DNA of 32,064 nucleotides from Clostridium sp. AM49-4BH (GTDB taxonomy: Bacteria; Bacillota; Clostridia; Lachnospirales; Lachnospiraceae), in contig NZ_QUFB01000033.1 in NCBI RefSeq assembly GCF_003478335.1, forward strand, positions 1 to 32,064, in the 5' to 3' direction. The notes beneath the pieces are model-generated. The model made no database searches. It saw only the letters and a program-made list of their open reading frames with translations, and was not told where the DNA came from. The position numbers and the translations under genes were made by a program. Positions 1-7,479 of this stretch are shown here, piece after piece (positions within the stretch are counted from its first letter, which is position 1; each line of letters starts with the position of its first letter).

Positions 1-18
1 AGGAATGTATTTACTCAT
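1..18 (-). CDS. 5' end of an unidentified gene leaving the left edge
   Basis: Read on the minus strand, positions 18-16 are an ATG followed by codons for M-S-K-Y-I-P up to the window edge. A strong ribosome site (AGGAGGAG, positions 33-26) lies 7 bases before it, as for the other genes here. Six codons are too few to identify the product. It would be transcribed divergently from the FliD-like gene, so the roughly 250 bases between them should hold both promoters. The start signal is convincing, but the gene itself cannot be confirmed from this window. Confidence 0.5.
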
Positions 19-176
19 GATAGTTCTCCTCCTACTGCTGTCAGAGCACGACTATGAGCATAACACAATAATGTGAAAGATTAAATGCCACTTGTGCATA
101 AGAGAATTCCACTGCATAAGGGGAGGGTGGAATTAAACATTTCAATTTATAAGAATATCCTTCATGGGAGAAAAAC

Positions 177-206
177 TTGACAAACAGAGGTGATAAGGGG
201 TAAAGT
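177..206 (+). promoter_or_regulatory. Candidate promoter of the FliD-like gene
   Basis: A perfect -35 box (TTGACA, 177-182) is followed after 18 bases by a weak -10 (TAAAGT, 201-206). Transcription would begin near 213 and give a leader of about 60 bases before the ATG at 277. If used, it excludes the upstream GTG at 190 as a start codon. A second TTGACA at 257-262 has no convincing -10 before the gene. Confidence 0.4.
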
Positions 207-276
207 AATACTAACTAGAGGTGTTGGTAGGGTAGCACAAAAAGTTTGTGTTACTTTTGACAAGGGAGGGATGACG

Positions 277-1056
277 ATGTCATTATATACAGGTAATAAT
301 AGTGGATTGATGAGTTCGTTATTTGGATCATACAAGAACTCATTGTTTGGAAGTTTGAGCAGTTCTCTGAGCGACTATTCGATGATCCGCAGTGGTGCGT
401 ATGGCAAGCTGATGAAAGCATACTATGCAAAAGAGGCTGATACAACGCAGAAGACAGATAAGACAGATAAAACAGACAAGACTAAAAAAAACGATAAGAC
501 AGCACAGATGAGCACACAGGAAAAGGAGCAGCTTCAGCAGATGCAGGAGCTCAAGACCGGTGCAAAAAGTTTGTCGGATGCGGCATCTGCCTTGCAAAAG
601 GACTCTTTGTATAAGGTTGAGACGGCAGAGGATGGTACGAGTGCGGTGGATCGCAGCAAGATCACATCAGCACTGAAGAGTTTTGTTGGTGCGTATAATA
701 CTTACATTGAGCAGACCGGTAAATCCTCGAAGTCAACGGTGCAGAAGCAGAATCTGTCAGCGTTGAAAGCAACAGCTGCTAATTCCAAATTGTTGGCAGA
801 GGTTGGTATCAGTTATGACAAAAAAGGCAACTTGACATTGGATGAGACAAAGGCACAGAAAGCTTCCCTGTCAACGATCAAATCACTGTTTCAGGGCGGT
901 GGTTCTTATGGAGATACGATCGGTGATAAGGCAACAGCAACATATCGGCTTGCCAATAGTGCAAGTTATAAGACTTCCGGAGGAACCAGATATAGCAGCC
1001 AGGGAACGTATTCTACTCTTGGCAACACTAGTAATTTACTGGATCAACTGCTATAA
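277..1056 (+). CDS. FliD C-terminal-domain-like protein
   Basis: A 259-residue protein of unknown role. The C-terminal half, with elements such as FVGAYNTYIEQ and VGISYDKKGNLTLDE, resembles the C-terminal domain of the flagellar filament cap FliD. The N-terminus is Ser/Leu/Gly-rich and is followed by a low-complexity Lys-Thr-Asp repeat (about residues 59-76). There is no FliD N-terminal domain and no flagellar gene nearby, and FliD itself is normally much longer. No signal peptide or membrane segment is evident. I chose the ATG at 277 because GGAGG at 265-269 is correctly spaced for it; an ATG at 271 overlaps that site too closely, and the frame extends to a GTG at 190. A terminator follows, so the gene is probably monocistronic. 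The FliD-like fold is a judgement from pattern; export and function are unknown. Confidence 0.7.
   Translation: MSLYTGNNSGLMSSLFGSYKNSLFGSLSSSLSDYSMIRSGAYGKLMKAYYAKEADTTQKTDKTDKTDKTKKNDKTAQMSTQEKEQLQQMQELKTGAKSLSDAASALQKDSLYKVETAEDGTSAVDRSKITSALKSFVGAYNTYIEQTGKSSKSTVQKQNLSALKATAANSKLLAEVGISYDKKGNLTLDETKAQKASLSTIKSLFQGGGSYGDTIGDKATATYRLANSASYKTSGGTRYSSQGTYSTLGNTSNLLDQLL
451..504 (+). repeat. Degenerate 9-base tandem repeat coding Lys-Thr-Asp
   Basis: Six adjacent 9-base units begin with AAGACAGAT, repeated exactly at 451 and 460, then diverge. In frame they encode Lys-Thr-Asp triplets and variants inside the FliD-like protein. Because the unit is a multiple of three, copy-number change would lengthen or shorten the linker without breaking the frame. 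Confidence 0.75.
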
Positions 1057-1085
1057 ATAATGCGTATTTATGTGAAGAAATAGAT

Positions 1086-1118
1086 TGTCCAACTGTTTGG
1101 TGCGGTTGGACAGTTTTT
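1086..1118 (+). terminator. Rho-independent terminator of the FliD-like gene
   Basis: A perfect 8-bp stem (TGTCCAAC at 1086-1093 with GTTGGACA at 1105-1112) is followed by GTTTTT. It lies 30 bases after the FliD-like stop and before rsmE. Confidence 0.8.
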
Positions 1119-1150
1119 CTGTATAGCCAAAATAATGGTAGAGGTGAATT

Positions 1151-1894
1151 ATGTATCGATTTTATGTATCTGCAGACCAGCTTGCAGAAAAAGAAGTGTT
1201 CATTTCCGGGGGAGATGTCAACCACATCAAAAATGTATTACGCCTTGAGGTGGGAGACTGGATCGTAGCTTGTGATGGGAACGGAACGGATTATGTATCG
1301 CGGATTCAATCTATTTGCAGTGATGAGGTTGTTGCGTCGATCGAGAAGGTTCAGCCCACGGGAACAGAACTGCCGGTGAGGATCACTTTATTTCAGGGAA
1401 TGCCGAAGAAAGACAAACTGGAACTGATCATTCAAAAGGCGGTGGAACTGGGTGCCTGTGAAATTGTGCCGGTCATGACAAAACGAACAGTTGTTAAGCT
1501 GTCTGAGGAAAAAAAGATCAACAAGCGGTTAGAGCGTTGGCAGTCTATTGCGTATGCGGCAGCAAAGCAGTGCGACCGAGGGATCATTCCTACGGTACAC
1601 AAACCGGTAAGTTATGAGGAAGCACTTGCTATGGCAGACCAACTTGATTATAATGTAATACCATATGAGCTTCAGACAGGGATGGAAGAGGCAAGAAAGA
1701 TTGTGGATCAGGCGTGTAAGCAGCGTTCTCTTGGCATTTTCATCGGGCCGGAAGGTGGATTTGAACCGGAGGAAGTGGAACGTGCCATGACGAGAAACAT
1801 ACATCCGATGACGCTTGGAAAACGTATTTTACGTACCGAAACAGCAGGAATGGCGTTATTATCCATTCTAATGTTTCAGATGCAGGGTGAATGA
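1151..1894 (+). CDS. rsmE: 16S rRNA m3U1498 methyltransferase RsmE
   Basis: A 247-residue SPOUT-family enzyme that methylates N3 of U1498 in 16S rRNA using S-adenosylmethionine. The diagnostic C-terminal knot motifs are present: IGPEGGF followed by an acidic helix, then LGKRILRTETA near the end. An N-terminal PUA-like RNA-binding part covers about residues 1-70, and the length is normal for RsmE. The ATG at 1151 has AGAGGTG at 1140-1146. In many Firmicutes rsmE follows prmA; here the FliD-like gene and a terminator precede it. The cysteine desulfurase gene follows after an 84-base gap. Confidence 0.95.
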   Translation: MYRFYVSADQLAEKEVFISGGDVNHIKNVLRLEVGDWIVACDGNGTDYVSRIQSICSDEVVASIEKVQPTGTELPVRITLFQGMPKKDKLELIIQKAVELGACEIVPVMTKRTVVKLSEEKKINKRLERWQSIAYAAAKQCDRGIIPTVHKPVSYEEALAMADQLDYNVIPYELQTGMEEARKIVDQACKQRSLGIFIGPEGGFEPEEVERAMTRNIHPMTLGKRILRTETAGMALLSILMFQMQGE

Positions 1895-1978
1895 CCGTCA
1901 GGGTGCAGCATTTGACCTAAAGTCGTATGCAGGGGCGGGGGACTTGAAGATTAGTGTTAGGATAACATGGAGGCAGCA

Positions 1979-3142
1979 ATGGAAGCATATTTAGATAATG
2001 CGGCAACGACGAGAGTTTTTCCGGAAGTCAGAGAAAAAATGGTTCGTGTGATGGAGGAAGATTTTGGAAATCCTTCCAGTAAACATACCAAAGGAATGGA
2101 TGCGGAAAAGTATATTCGTGAAACCAAGGAGATTTTAGCAAAAGACTTAAAATGCACTCCCGGAGAAATTATTTTTACATCAGGTGGAACAGAGTCTAAT
2201 AATACGGCATTGATCGGTGGCGCATATGCAAATCGACGCGCAGGCAAACATATTATCACGACGAGGATAGAGCACGCTTCTGTACATGAACCGCTTGCCT
2301 TTCTGGAGGAGTTGGGCTATCAGGTTACGTATCTGCCGGTGGATAAAAACGGACAGGTTTCACCGAGCGAGTTAGAGAAAGCGTTGACGGAAGAAACGAT
2401 TCTTGTGTCGATTATGTTTGTGAATAATGAAATAGGTGCAGTGGAGGATGTAAAAACTCTGTCGGAGATCGTGCATTCTTACAATCCTAAGATTTTATTT
2501 CATGTTGATGCTATTCAGGCATATGGCAAATATCATATTGTGCCGAAACGTTTTGGGATCGATCTGATGTCTGTCAGCGGTCACAAGCTGCATGGACCTA
2601 AGGGAGTCGGATTCCTTTATATGCGCGACAAAGCGAAAGTTCGTCCGCTCATTTACGGCGGTGGTCAGCAAAAGGGATTTCGTTCCGGTACGGAAAATGT
2701 TCCGGGGATTGCCGGCTTGGGTGTGGCAGCAGAGCTGTTTTGCAAAAACAGATCAACCTATGTGGAACAGATGTATGCCTGCAAGAAACATTTGATCGAG
2801 GGACTGGAAGTACTAGAAGATGTGACGGTCAATGGCGTGTCAGGGCTTCCATTGGAAGAGACAGCACCACATATTGTCAGCGCAAGTTTTGCAGGAGTGC
2901 GCAGTGAAGTGTTATTGCATGCACTGGCAGAAAAAGGTGTCTTTGTATCCTCGGGTTCGGCTTGTTCGTCGAATCATCCGGAACTTAGTGGTACGTTGAA
3001 GGCTATCGGTGTGGCAGATGAATTACTAGATTCTACGCTGCGGTTTAGTTTCTCGACAGATACAACGATAGAGCAGATTGACTATGCATTGGAACAATTA
3101 TGTAATTTGCTTCCGATGCTTCGAAGATTTATTAGAAAGTAG
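1979..3142 (+). CDS. nifS: Cysteine desulfurase (NifS/IscS family)
   Basis: A 387-residue PLP enzyme that takes sulfur from cysteine and passes it on as a persulfide. Visible landmarks are the N-terminal YLDNAATT, the cofactor loop around EHAS, NNEIGAV, HVDAIQAYGK, the PLP lysine in SGHKLHGPKG (Lys203), RSGTEN, and the catalytic cysteine in SSGSACSSNH (Cys329). The ATG at 1979 is preferred over the one at 1967 because GGAGG (1969-1973) stands just before it and the protein then begins directly with the conserved strand. The thiI ribosome site overlaps this gene's stop codon, so the two are almost certainly cotranscribed. That suggests the enzyme is the dedicated sulfur donor to ThiI, as in the Bacillus NifZ-ThiI pair, rather than a general Fe-S scaffold donor; no iscU or sufU lies beside it. 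Confidence 0.95.
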   Translation: MEAYLDNAATTRVFPEVREKMVRVMEEDFGNPSSKHTKGMDAEKYIRETKEILAKDLKCTPGEIIFTSGGTESNNTALIGGAYANRRAGKHIITTRIEHASVHEPLAFLEELGYQVTYLPVDKNGQVSPSELEKALTEETILVSIMFVNNEIGAVEDVKTLSEIVHSYNPKILFHVDAIQAYGKYHIVPKRFGIDLMSVSGHKLHGPKGVGFLYMRDKAKVRPLIYGGGQQKGFRSGTENVPGIAGLGVAAELFCKNRSTYVEQMYACKKHLIEGLEVLEDVTVNGVSGLPLEETAPHIVSASFAGVRSEVLLHALAEKGVFVSSGSACSSNHPELSGTLKAIGVADELLDSTLRFSFSTDTTIEQIDYALEQLCNLLPMLRRFIRK

Positions 3143-3152
3143 GAGGTTATCA

Positions 3153-4337
3153 ATGGCAAAACAGGCTTTTTTATGTAAGTACGCAGAGATTGGAATCAAG
3201 GGAAAGAATCGTTATAAATTTGAGAATGCATTATGCGAACAGATCCGCAGGCGATTGGCAAAAGTTGATGGCGAATTTACCGTTGTCAGAGAGCAGGGAC
3301 GTATTTTTGTGGAAGCAGATGGAGATTATGATTTCGAGGATGCGATCGATGCCATGAGTCATGTGTTTGGTGTATCCGGCATCAGTCCGGTCGATGTCAT
3401 CGAAGAGAAAGATTGGGATAAACTGACGGCCTGCGTGGGAGATTTTGTGGAGCACCAATATGGCAGCAAACCGTTTACGTTTAAGGTGAAATGCCGCCGC
3501 AGTGATAAGCATTATCCGCTGACTTCACCAGAGGTTTGTGTAGAGATGGGAAGTTATTTGCTGGATCGCTTTGAGAATGTCAAAGTTGATGTACATGATC
3601 CGGATGTATATATTTGGGTAGAGATCCGTGATAAAGCTTATGTATATTCGAAAGTATACACAGGAGCGTGCGGTATGCCGCTTGGCACAAATGGCCGCGC
3701 AATGTTATTGCTTTCCGGCGGAATTGACAGTCCGGTAGCTGGATATATGATCGCCAAACGCGGTGTGTATGTAGATGCAGTATATTTTCACGCGCCGCCT
3801 TATACGAGCGAACGTGCTTTGCAGAAGGTAGTTGATCTGGCAAAGATCATTTCTAAATATGTTGGTCCGATCCGTTTACATGTGGTCAACTTTACGGACA
3901 TTCAGCTCTATATTTATGAAAAATGTCCACATGAGGAATTGACGATCATTATGCGTCGTTATATGATGCGCATTGCAGAAAAATTAGCCTATGACAATGA
4001 TTGTTTAGGCCTTATTACCGGAGAGAGTATCGGTCAGGTGGCAAGCCAGACGATGCATAGTTTGGCAGCAACGAATGAGGTGTGCACACTTCCGGTATAT
4101 CGTCCGTTGATCGGATTTGATAAGCAGGAGATCGTAGATATTTCGGAAAAGATTGGAACGTATGAGACATCGATCCAGCCGTTTGAAGATTGCTGTACGA
4201 TCTTTGTTGCGAAGCATCCGGTTACAAAACCGGATTGCAAGGTGATTCGCAGATCCGAGGAAAATCTGACCGAAAAGATTGATGAAATGGTACAGACTGC
4301 ATTAGATACGATTCAGATTATTGAGATTGATGAGTAA
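3153..4337 (+). CDS. thiI: tRNA 4-thiouridine synthase ThiI
   Basis: A 394-residue enzyme that adenylates U8 of tRNA and replaces its oxygen with sulfur. The order is an N-terminal ferredoxin-like domain, a THUMP RNA-binding domain (roughly residues 60-165), and a PP-loop ATPase with the signature SGGIDS at residues 188-193. GESIGQVASQT and the cysteine pair in EDCCTIF follow. The protein stops after the ATPase domain, so it is the short form without a rhodanese domain, which fits an adjacent cysteine desulfurase supplying the persulfide. AGGAGG at 3141-3146 places the start at 3153; the frame is open further upstream but only inside the preceding gene. It may also serve thiazole synthesis, but no thiamine genes are nearby. 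Confidence 0.95.
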   Translation: MAKQAFLCKYAEIGIKGKNRYKFENALCEQIRRRLAKVDGEFTVVREQGRIFVEADGDYDFEDAIDAMSHVFGVSGISPVDVIEEKDWDKLTACVGDFVEHQYGSKPFTFKVKCRRSDKHYPLTSPEVCVEMGSYLLDRFENVKVDVHDPDVYIWVEIRDKAYVYSKVYTGACGMPLGTNGRAMLLLSGGIDSPVAGYMIAKRGVYVDAVYFHAPPYTSERALQKVVDLAKIISKYVGPIRLHVVNFTDIQLYIYEKCPHEELTIIMRRYMMRIAEKLAYDNDCLGLITGESIGQVASQTMHSLAATNEVCTLPVYRPLIGFDKQEIVDISEKIGTYETSIQPFEDCCTIFVAKHPVTKPDCKVIRRSEENLTEKIDEMVQTALDTIQIIEIDE

Positions 4338-4348
4338 ACATAAGTGAT

Positions 4349-4399
4349 CGCATCCTCGCGGAGCTATAGGAAACGTGAAGTTCCTATAATGTAAAAAAA
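4349..4399 (+). repeat. Short copy of a dispersed palindromic intergenic repeat
   Basis: The segment contains GCATCCTCGCGGAGC (4350-4364), then an 8-bp inverted repeat TATAGGAA/TTCCTATA (4365-4372 and 4381-4388) and a trailing GTAAAAAAA. The same elements in the same order occur on the opposite strand at 30736-30803. This copy lacks the left arm of the Cys-Gly-rich hairpin and about seven bases between the two blocks, so it is a decayed or shorter version. It starts about 10 bases after thiI and its A-run forms the T-tract of the convergent HPr-like gene's terminator. Confidence 0.7.
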
Positions 4400-4421
4400 C
4401 CTCTTTCCGGTTGGAAAGAGG
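4393..4421 (-). terminator. Terminator of the HPr-like gene
   Basis: On the minus strand a perfect 9-bp stem (CCTCTTTCC with GGAAAGAGG, loop AACC) is followed by seven T residues. On the plus strand no T-run follows, so it serves the minus-strand gene, whose stop codon is about 35 bases away. Confidence 0.85.
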
Positions 4422-4454
4422 TGATACTGCTCACACAATATAGTATATAGAGTA

Positions 4455-4685
4455 TTACTCTACAATGTAAGGTGCTAAAACCTTAAGAATCTCATCGGTG
4501 TCATCGTCATGGATGTTCAGATCAATGGCTTTAGACAGATCCAAACTGAAGATTCCCATGATAGACTTAGCGTCGATCACATATCTTCCGGATACTAAAT
4601 CAAAGTCAGTGTTAAACTTAGTTACGTCGTTTACAAATGCTTTTACCTTGTCAATTGAGTTTAATGAAATTTTTACTGTTTTCAT
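4455..4685 (-). CDS. HPr-like protein lacking the phosphorylated histidine
   Basis: A 76-residue protein with the HPr fold pattern. The regulatory serine motif KSIMGIFSL is intact (Ser41, equivalent to HPr Ser46), and the C-terminal helix is normal. Counting back from that motif without gaps, the position of the PTS phosphocarrier His15 holds Ser10, and the usual H-A-R-P-A stretch is absent. It therefore cannot relay phosphate from enzyme I by the known mechanism. By analogy with Crh, which also lost His15 but keeps Ser46, it could act only through serine phosphorylation by HPr kinase, but that is inference. It has its own ribosome site (AGGAGGT, 4700-4694), promoter and terminator, so it is a single-gene unit pointing against thiI. 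Similar short HPr-family proteins may simply be paralogs with a structural role. Confidence 0.8.
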   Translation of the reverse strand: MKTVKISLNSIDKVKAFVNDVTKFNTDFDLVSGRYVIDAKSIMGIFSLDLSKAIDLNIHDDDTDEILKVLAPYIVE

Positions 4686-4718
4686 ATTTTTTTACCTCCT
4701 TTTCTTTCTTACAGTTTT

Positions 4719-4747
4719 ATACTAGTCACTATGGAAGAAAAAGTCAA
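4719..4747 (-). promoter_or_regulatory. Promoter of the HPr-like gene
   Basis: On the minus strand TTGACT (4747-4742) and TAGTAT (4724-4719) are separated by exactly 17 bases. Transcription would begin about 25 bases before the start codon, just upstream of the AGGAGGT. Confidence 0.7.
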
Positions 4748-4864
4748 TATACAATGTTGCTAAAAAAATAATTTGAAAACGAAAAAACATAGCCAAAAAT
4801 GAACAGGACTATTTTTTTGGAACAGCATTTTTACATAAAATGGATGAGAAAGGAAGAAAGAATT

Positions 4865-6251
4865 ATGCGGATTGCCTTTTTGACGCTTGGCTGTAAAGTG
4901 AATTCTTATGAGACAGACAAGATGAAAAATAAATTTATCGAGGCGGGAGATTATATCGTTTCTTTCGAGGAAGAGGCGGATATTTATTTGGTGAATACAT
5001 GTACCGTAACAAATATTGCTGACCGTAAATCCAGACAGATGCTTCATCGCGCTAAGAAAAAAAATCCACAGGCATTGATCGTTGCTACGGGATGTTATGT
5101 AGACTCTGCACTGGCAAAAGATGAGCAGGATGAAAGCGTGGATCTGTTTGTACCGAATGACCAAAAGAACGCCATTGTAACTTTAGTCAAGCAGGCGTGG
5201 CAGCAAAATGTGGCGGATGCGGTACAAAGCGAAAATGGCGTTCCATAGAGGAGAAAGTGTGGCAGATATCCGGGGAAGAGACCGGAAGAGTTGGCGGTGG
5301 TGAATCTTTGATGGCACAGGAAGAAGAGCATACCAGAGCATATCTTACCGTGCAAAATGGATGTAATCTGTATTGCTCCTATTGCATCATTCCGTATGTT
5401 CGAGGACCGCTGACGAGCAAGCCGATCCCGCAGGTCGTACAAGAGTGAAACAGATGGCTGCGAAAGGTATTCGGGAAGTTGTACTTACCGGAATACATTT
5501 GTCTTCTTATGGGGTAGATGACCGCAAAGCAGGTTCCTTTTTAGAATTGAAAGGGCGTCCGCTGTTAGAGCTCCTCACAGCTGCCAATGCGGTGGAGGGT
5601 ATTGAGCGGATCCGCTTAGGGTCGTTAGAACCGCGTATTATTACGGAAGAGTTTGTGGCACATTTGGCTGCACTGCCGAAGGTATGTCCGCATTTTCATT
5701 TGTCCCTGCAAAGCGGCTGCGATGAAACACTGCGCCGTATGAATAGACATTATACGAGTGAGCAGTATTTGGAAGGCGTGCACATATTGCGGCGTTATTA
5801 CGAGAATCCGGCGATCACGACAGATATTATAGTAGGATTTCCGGGAGAGACAGAGGAAGAGTTTGCAGAGACATTGGCGTTTGCAGAGACGGCAGCGTTT
5901 GCGCAGATCCATGTGTTTAAGTATTCCAGACGCAAGGGAACAGTGGCAGACAAGATGCCGGAACAGCTTTCGGAGCAGGAAAAAGCAGGTCGCAGTGACC
6001 GGCTGTTAGCAGTGACAGAGCAGCTTTCGGAAACGTACCGCAGACAATTTATCGGACAGGTAACGCAGGTGCTGTTAGAGGAAATGACGGAAATAGATGG
6101 CGAAAATTATGTTATCGGCTACACATCCAGATACGTTCGCGTTGCTGTGCCGATCGGTGCAGATGGGACGTTTGAAAAGGGTGCAGTAGTCTTTGTAAAG
6201 CTGGAAAAACAGGGGCCGCATGATGTTTTGTTAGGGCATTTTGCCGAATGA
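4865..6251 (+). CDS. mtaB: tRNA t6A37 methylthiotransferase MtaB (two frameshifts)
   Basis: A radical-SAM enzyme that converts t6A to ms2t6A at position 37 of tRNAs reading ANN codons. The N-terminal methylthiotransferase domain has LGCKVNSYETDKM and the cluster cysteines in VNTCTVTN and VATGCY. The radical-SAM motif CNLYCSYC lies in the middle, and a TRAM domain ends the protein. The reading frame breaks twice. The first break is near 5245, where the upstream frame stops at 5246-5248 while homology continues as IEEKVWQISGEE. The second is near 5445, with a stop at 5446-5448 while homology continues as VKQMAAKGIREVV. Adding one base at each site gives a continuous protein of about 462 residues, normal for the family. 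Either the gene is recently broken or, more likely given the window-wide pattern, bases are missing from the assembly. Start ATG at 4865. Confidence 0.9.
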
Positions 6252-6266
6252 GCCCACAAAAAAAAC

Positions 6267-6295
6267 TTGTATTTTTCGTTTGATTATATTACTAT
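6267..6295 (+). promoter_or_regulatory. Promoter of the ireB-ruvX-DUF1292 operon
   Basis: TTGTAT (6267-6272) and TACTAT (6290-6295) have a 17-base spacer and lie between the mtaB stop and ireB. Initiation near 6302 gives a leader of about 40 bases. Confidence 0.6.
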
Positions 6296-6343
6296 AGACG
6301 ATAGGTAAGAGTACGTGAAAAGAGAATGGAGGTTAGAGCCTTT

Positions 6344-6604
6344 ATGCAGGAAGTAAATAATACACAATATTTCAAAGTACAGAAGGACCAGGATATTGAG
6401 GTTAAGGATGTTGTAGAACAGGTATACCGTGCCTTGATAGAGAAAGGATATAACCCAGTAAACCAGATTGTCGGGTATATTATGTCTGGTGACCCAACGT
6501 ATATTACCAGCCACAAGGGCGCAAGAAGTTTGATCCGCCGTGTGGAGCGTGATGAGATGATAGAATTATTGTTAGAAGATTATATCCGCAATAATTTTTC
6601 ATAG
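6344..6604 (+). CDS. ireB: IreB family regulatory phosphoprotein (UPF0297)
   Basis: An 86-residue protein of the UPF0297/IreB family (YrzL in Bacillus). The conserved core is unmistakable: [19 protein letters not shown], then [19 protein letters not shown]. In enterococci IreB is a substrate of the Ser/Thr kinase IreK and lowers cephalosporin resistance when unphosphorylated; a threonine-rich NNTQYF start is kept here. The ATG at 6344 has GGAGG at 6328-6332, a rather long 11-base spacing; an in-frame ATG at 6326 lacks a good site, and the family normally begins just before NNTQYF. ruvX and a DUF1292 gene follow, the usual Firmicutes order. No kinase gene is in the window. Confidence 0.92.
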   Translation: MQEVNNTQYFKVQKDQDIEVKDVVEQVYRALIEKGYNPVNQIVGYIMSGDPTYITSHKGARSLIRRVERDEMIELLLEDYIRNNFS

Positions 6605-6659
6605 AACGTAATAGCCGGGGATTAAGAGTGCATAAGCAGATAGAAGGAGTAGCATAGCC

Positions 6660-7085
6660 GTGAGAGTGATAGGACTTGACTATGGATCAAAGACGGTTGG
6701 AGTGGCATTGAGTGATGAATTGATGCTGACAGCTCAGCCTCTTACTACGATTCACCGTGACAGACCGACGAAATTGCGTCAGACATTAGCTCAGATTGAA
6801 CAGATCATAGAACAATACGATGTGGATCGTATTGTGGTCGGCTGGCCGAAGAAGCTGGACAATGAAGAGGGCGAGCGTTGCGAGAAGACAAAAGAATTTG
6901 GCGATATGCTTGAAAATAGAACCGGGCTTGAAATAATCTATCAGGATGAAAGACTGACGACAGCGCAGGCAGACGGTGTATTAGAGCAGGGGGGCATACG
7001 TAAGGACAAGCGTAAGCAATATATTGATAAGATGGCGGCATCTTTGATCCTGCAGAATTATTTGGATACATTGTCTCACCGGTAG
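6660..7085 (+). CDS. ruvX: Holliday junction resolvase-like protein RuvX/YqgF
   Basis: A 141-residue RNase H-fold protein. The N-terminal GLDYGSKTVGVAL carries the first catalytic aspartate. VVGWPKKLDNEEG and YQDERLTTAQA supply the other conserved positions, and IDKMAASLILQNYLD closes the family pattern. Members are proposed as Holliday junction resolvases and, in Escherichia coli, as a factor for pre-16S rRNA 5' processing; the latter fits this RNA-centred neighbourhood. It starts at a GTG at 6660 with AAGGAG about 12 bases upstream; a second GTG two codons later is possible. It is cotranscribed with ireB and the DUF1292 gene. Confidence 0.93.
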   Translation: MRVIGLDYGSKTVGVALSDELMLTAQPLTTIHRDRPTKLRQTLAQIEQIIEQYDVDRIVVGWPKKLDNEEGERCEKTKEFGDMLENRTGLEIIYQDERLTTAQADGVLEQGGIRKDKRKQYIDKMAASLILQNYLDTLSHR

Positions 7086-7137
7086 AGCAGGTAGAGAGCA
7101 GCTATAAAGGTTATAGCGATACGGAGGAGACGAAACG

Positions 7138-7404
7138 ATGACGGAGCAAGTTATCTTTACGAATGAAGACGGAGAGGACATTCGTTTTTATGTTGTAGAA
7201 GAAACGAAAATAGCTGGAGTAAATTATTTGCTTGTAACAGAGCAGGAAGATGCAGATTCAGAAGCATATATTATGAAGAAAGTTGCAGAGGACGGCAATG
7301 AGGAGCTTGTTTGTGAATTTGTAGAAGACGAACAGGAATTGGACGCGATTTCTAAAGTATTTGCGGAACTTTTAGAGGACGTTTCTATAGAAATGCAAGA
7401 ATAA
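7138..7404 (+). CDS. DUF1292 protein (YrzB family)
   Basis: An 88-residue, strongly acidic protein of the DUF1292 family, recognisable from F-x-N-E-D-G-E-D near the start, the YLLVTE strand, EAYIMKK and the acidic C-terminal helix. Function is unknown. In many Firmicutes it is the third gene after ireB and ruvX, as here, and its ribosome site (GGAGG) is strong. A terminator-like hairpin follows. Confidence 0.88.
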   Translation: MTEQVIFTNEDGEDIRFYVVEETKIAGVNYLLVTEQEDADSEAYIMKKVAEDGNEELVCEFVEDEQELDAISKVFAELLEDVSIEMQE

Positions 7405-7408
7405 TTCA

Positions 7409-7466
7409 CCCGAGATAATAAGCTATATTGATAAGCTGTACAGTAATTATCGAGGGTTTGTTTTTT
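7409..7466 (+). terminator. Probable terminator after the DUF1292 gene
   Basis: CCC-GA-GATAAT (7409-7419) faces ATTATC-GA-GGG (7446-7456), a stem interrupted by opposed GA pairs, followed by TTTGTTTTTT. The loop is long (about 26 bases), so the hairpin is weaker than the others in the window. Confidence 0.5.
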
Positions 7467-7479
7467 GTGCGCTTAAAAA

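Noticed and set aside
190..276. GTG at 190 as start of the FliD-like gene
   Set aside because: No ribosome site precedes it and it lies inside the candidate promoter, whereas GGAGG sits correctly before the ATG at 277.
451..504. CRISPR-like short repeats
   Set aside because: The units are 9 bases, adjacent and in a coding frame, with no spacers.
5197..5448. Separate small gene inside mtaB
   Set aside because: Its sequence is the middle of MtaB including the CxxxCxxC motif; it is exposed as a separate frame only by the two frame breaks.
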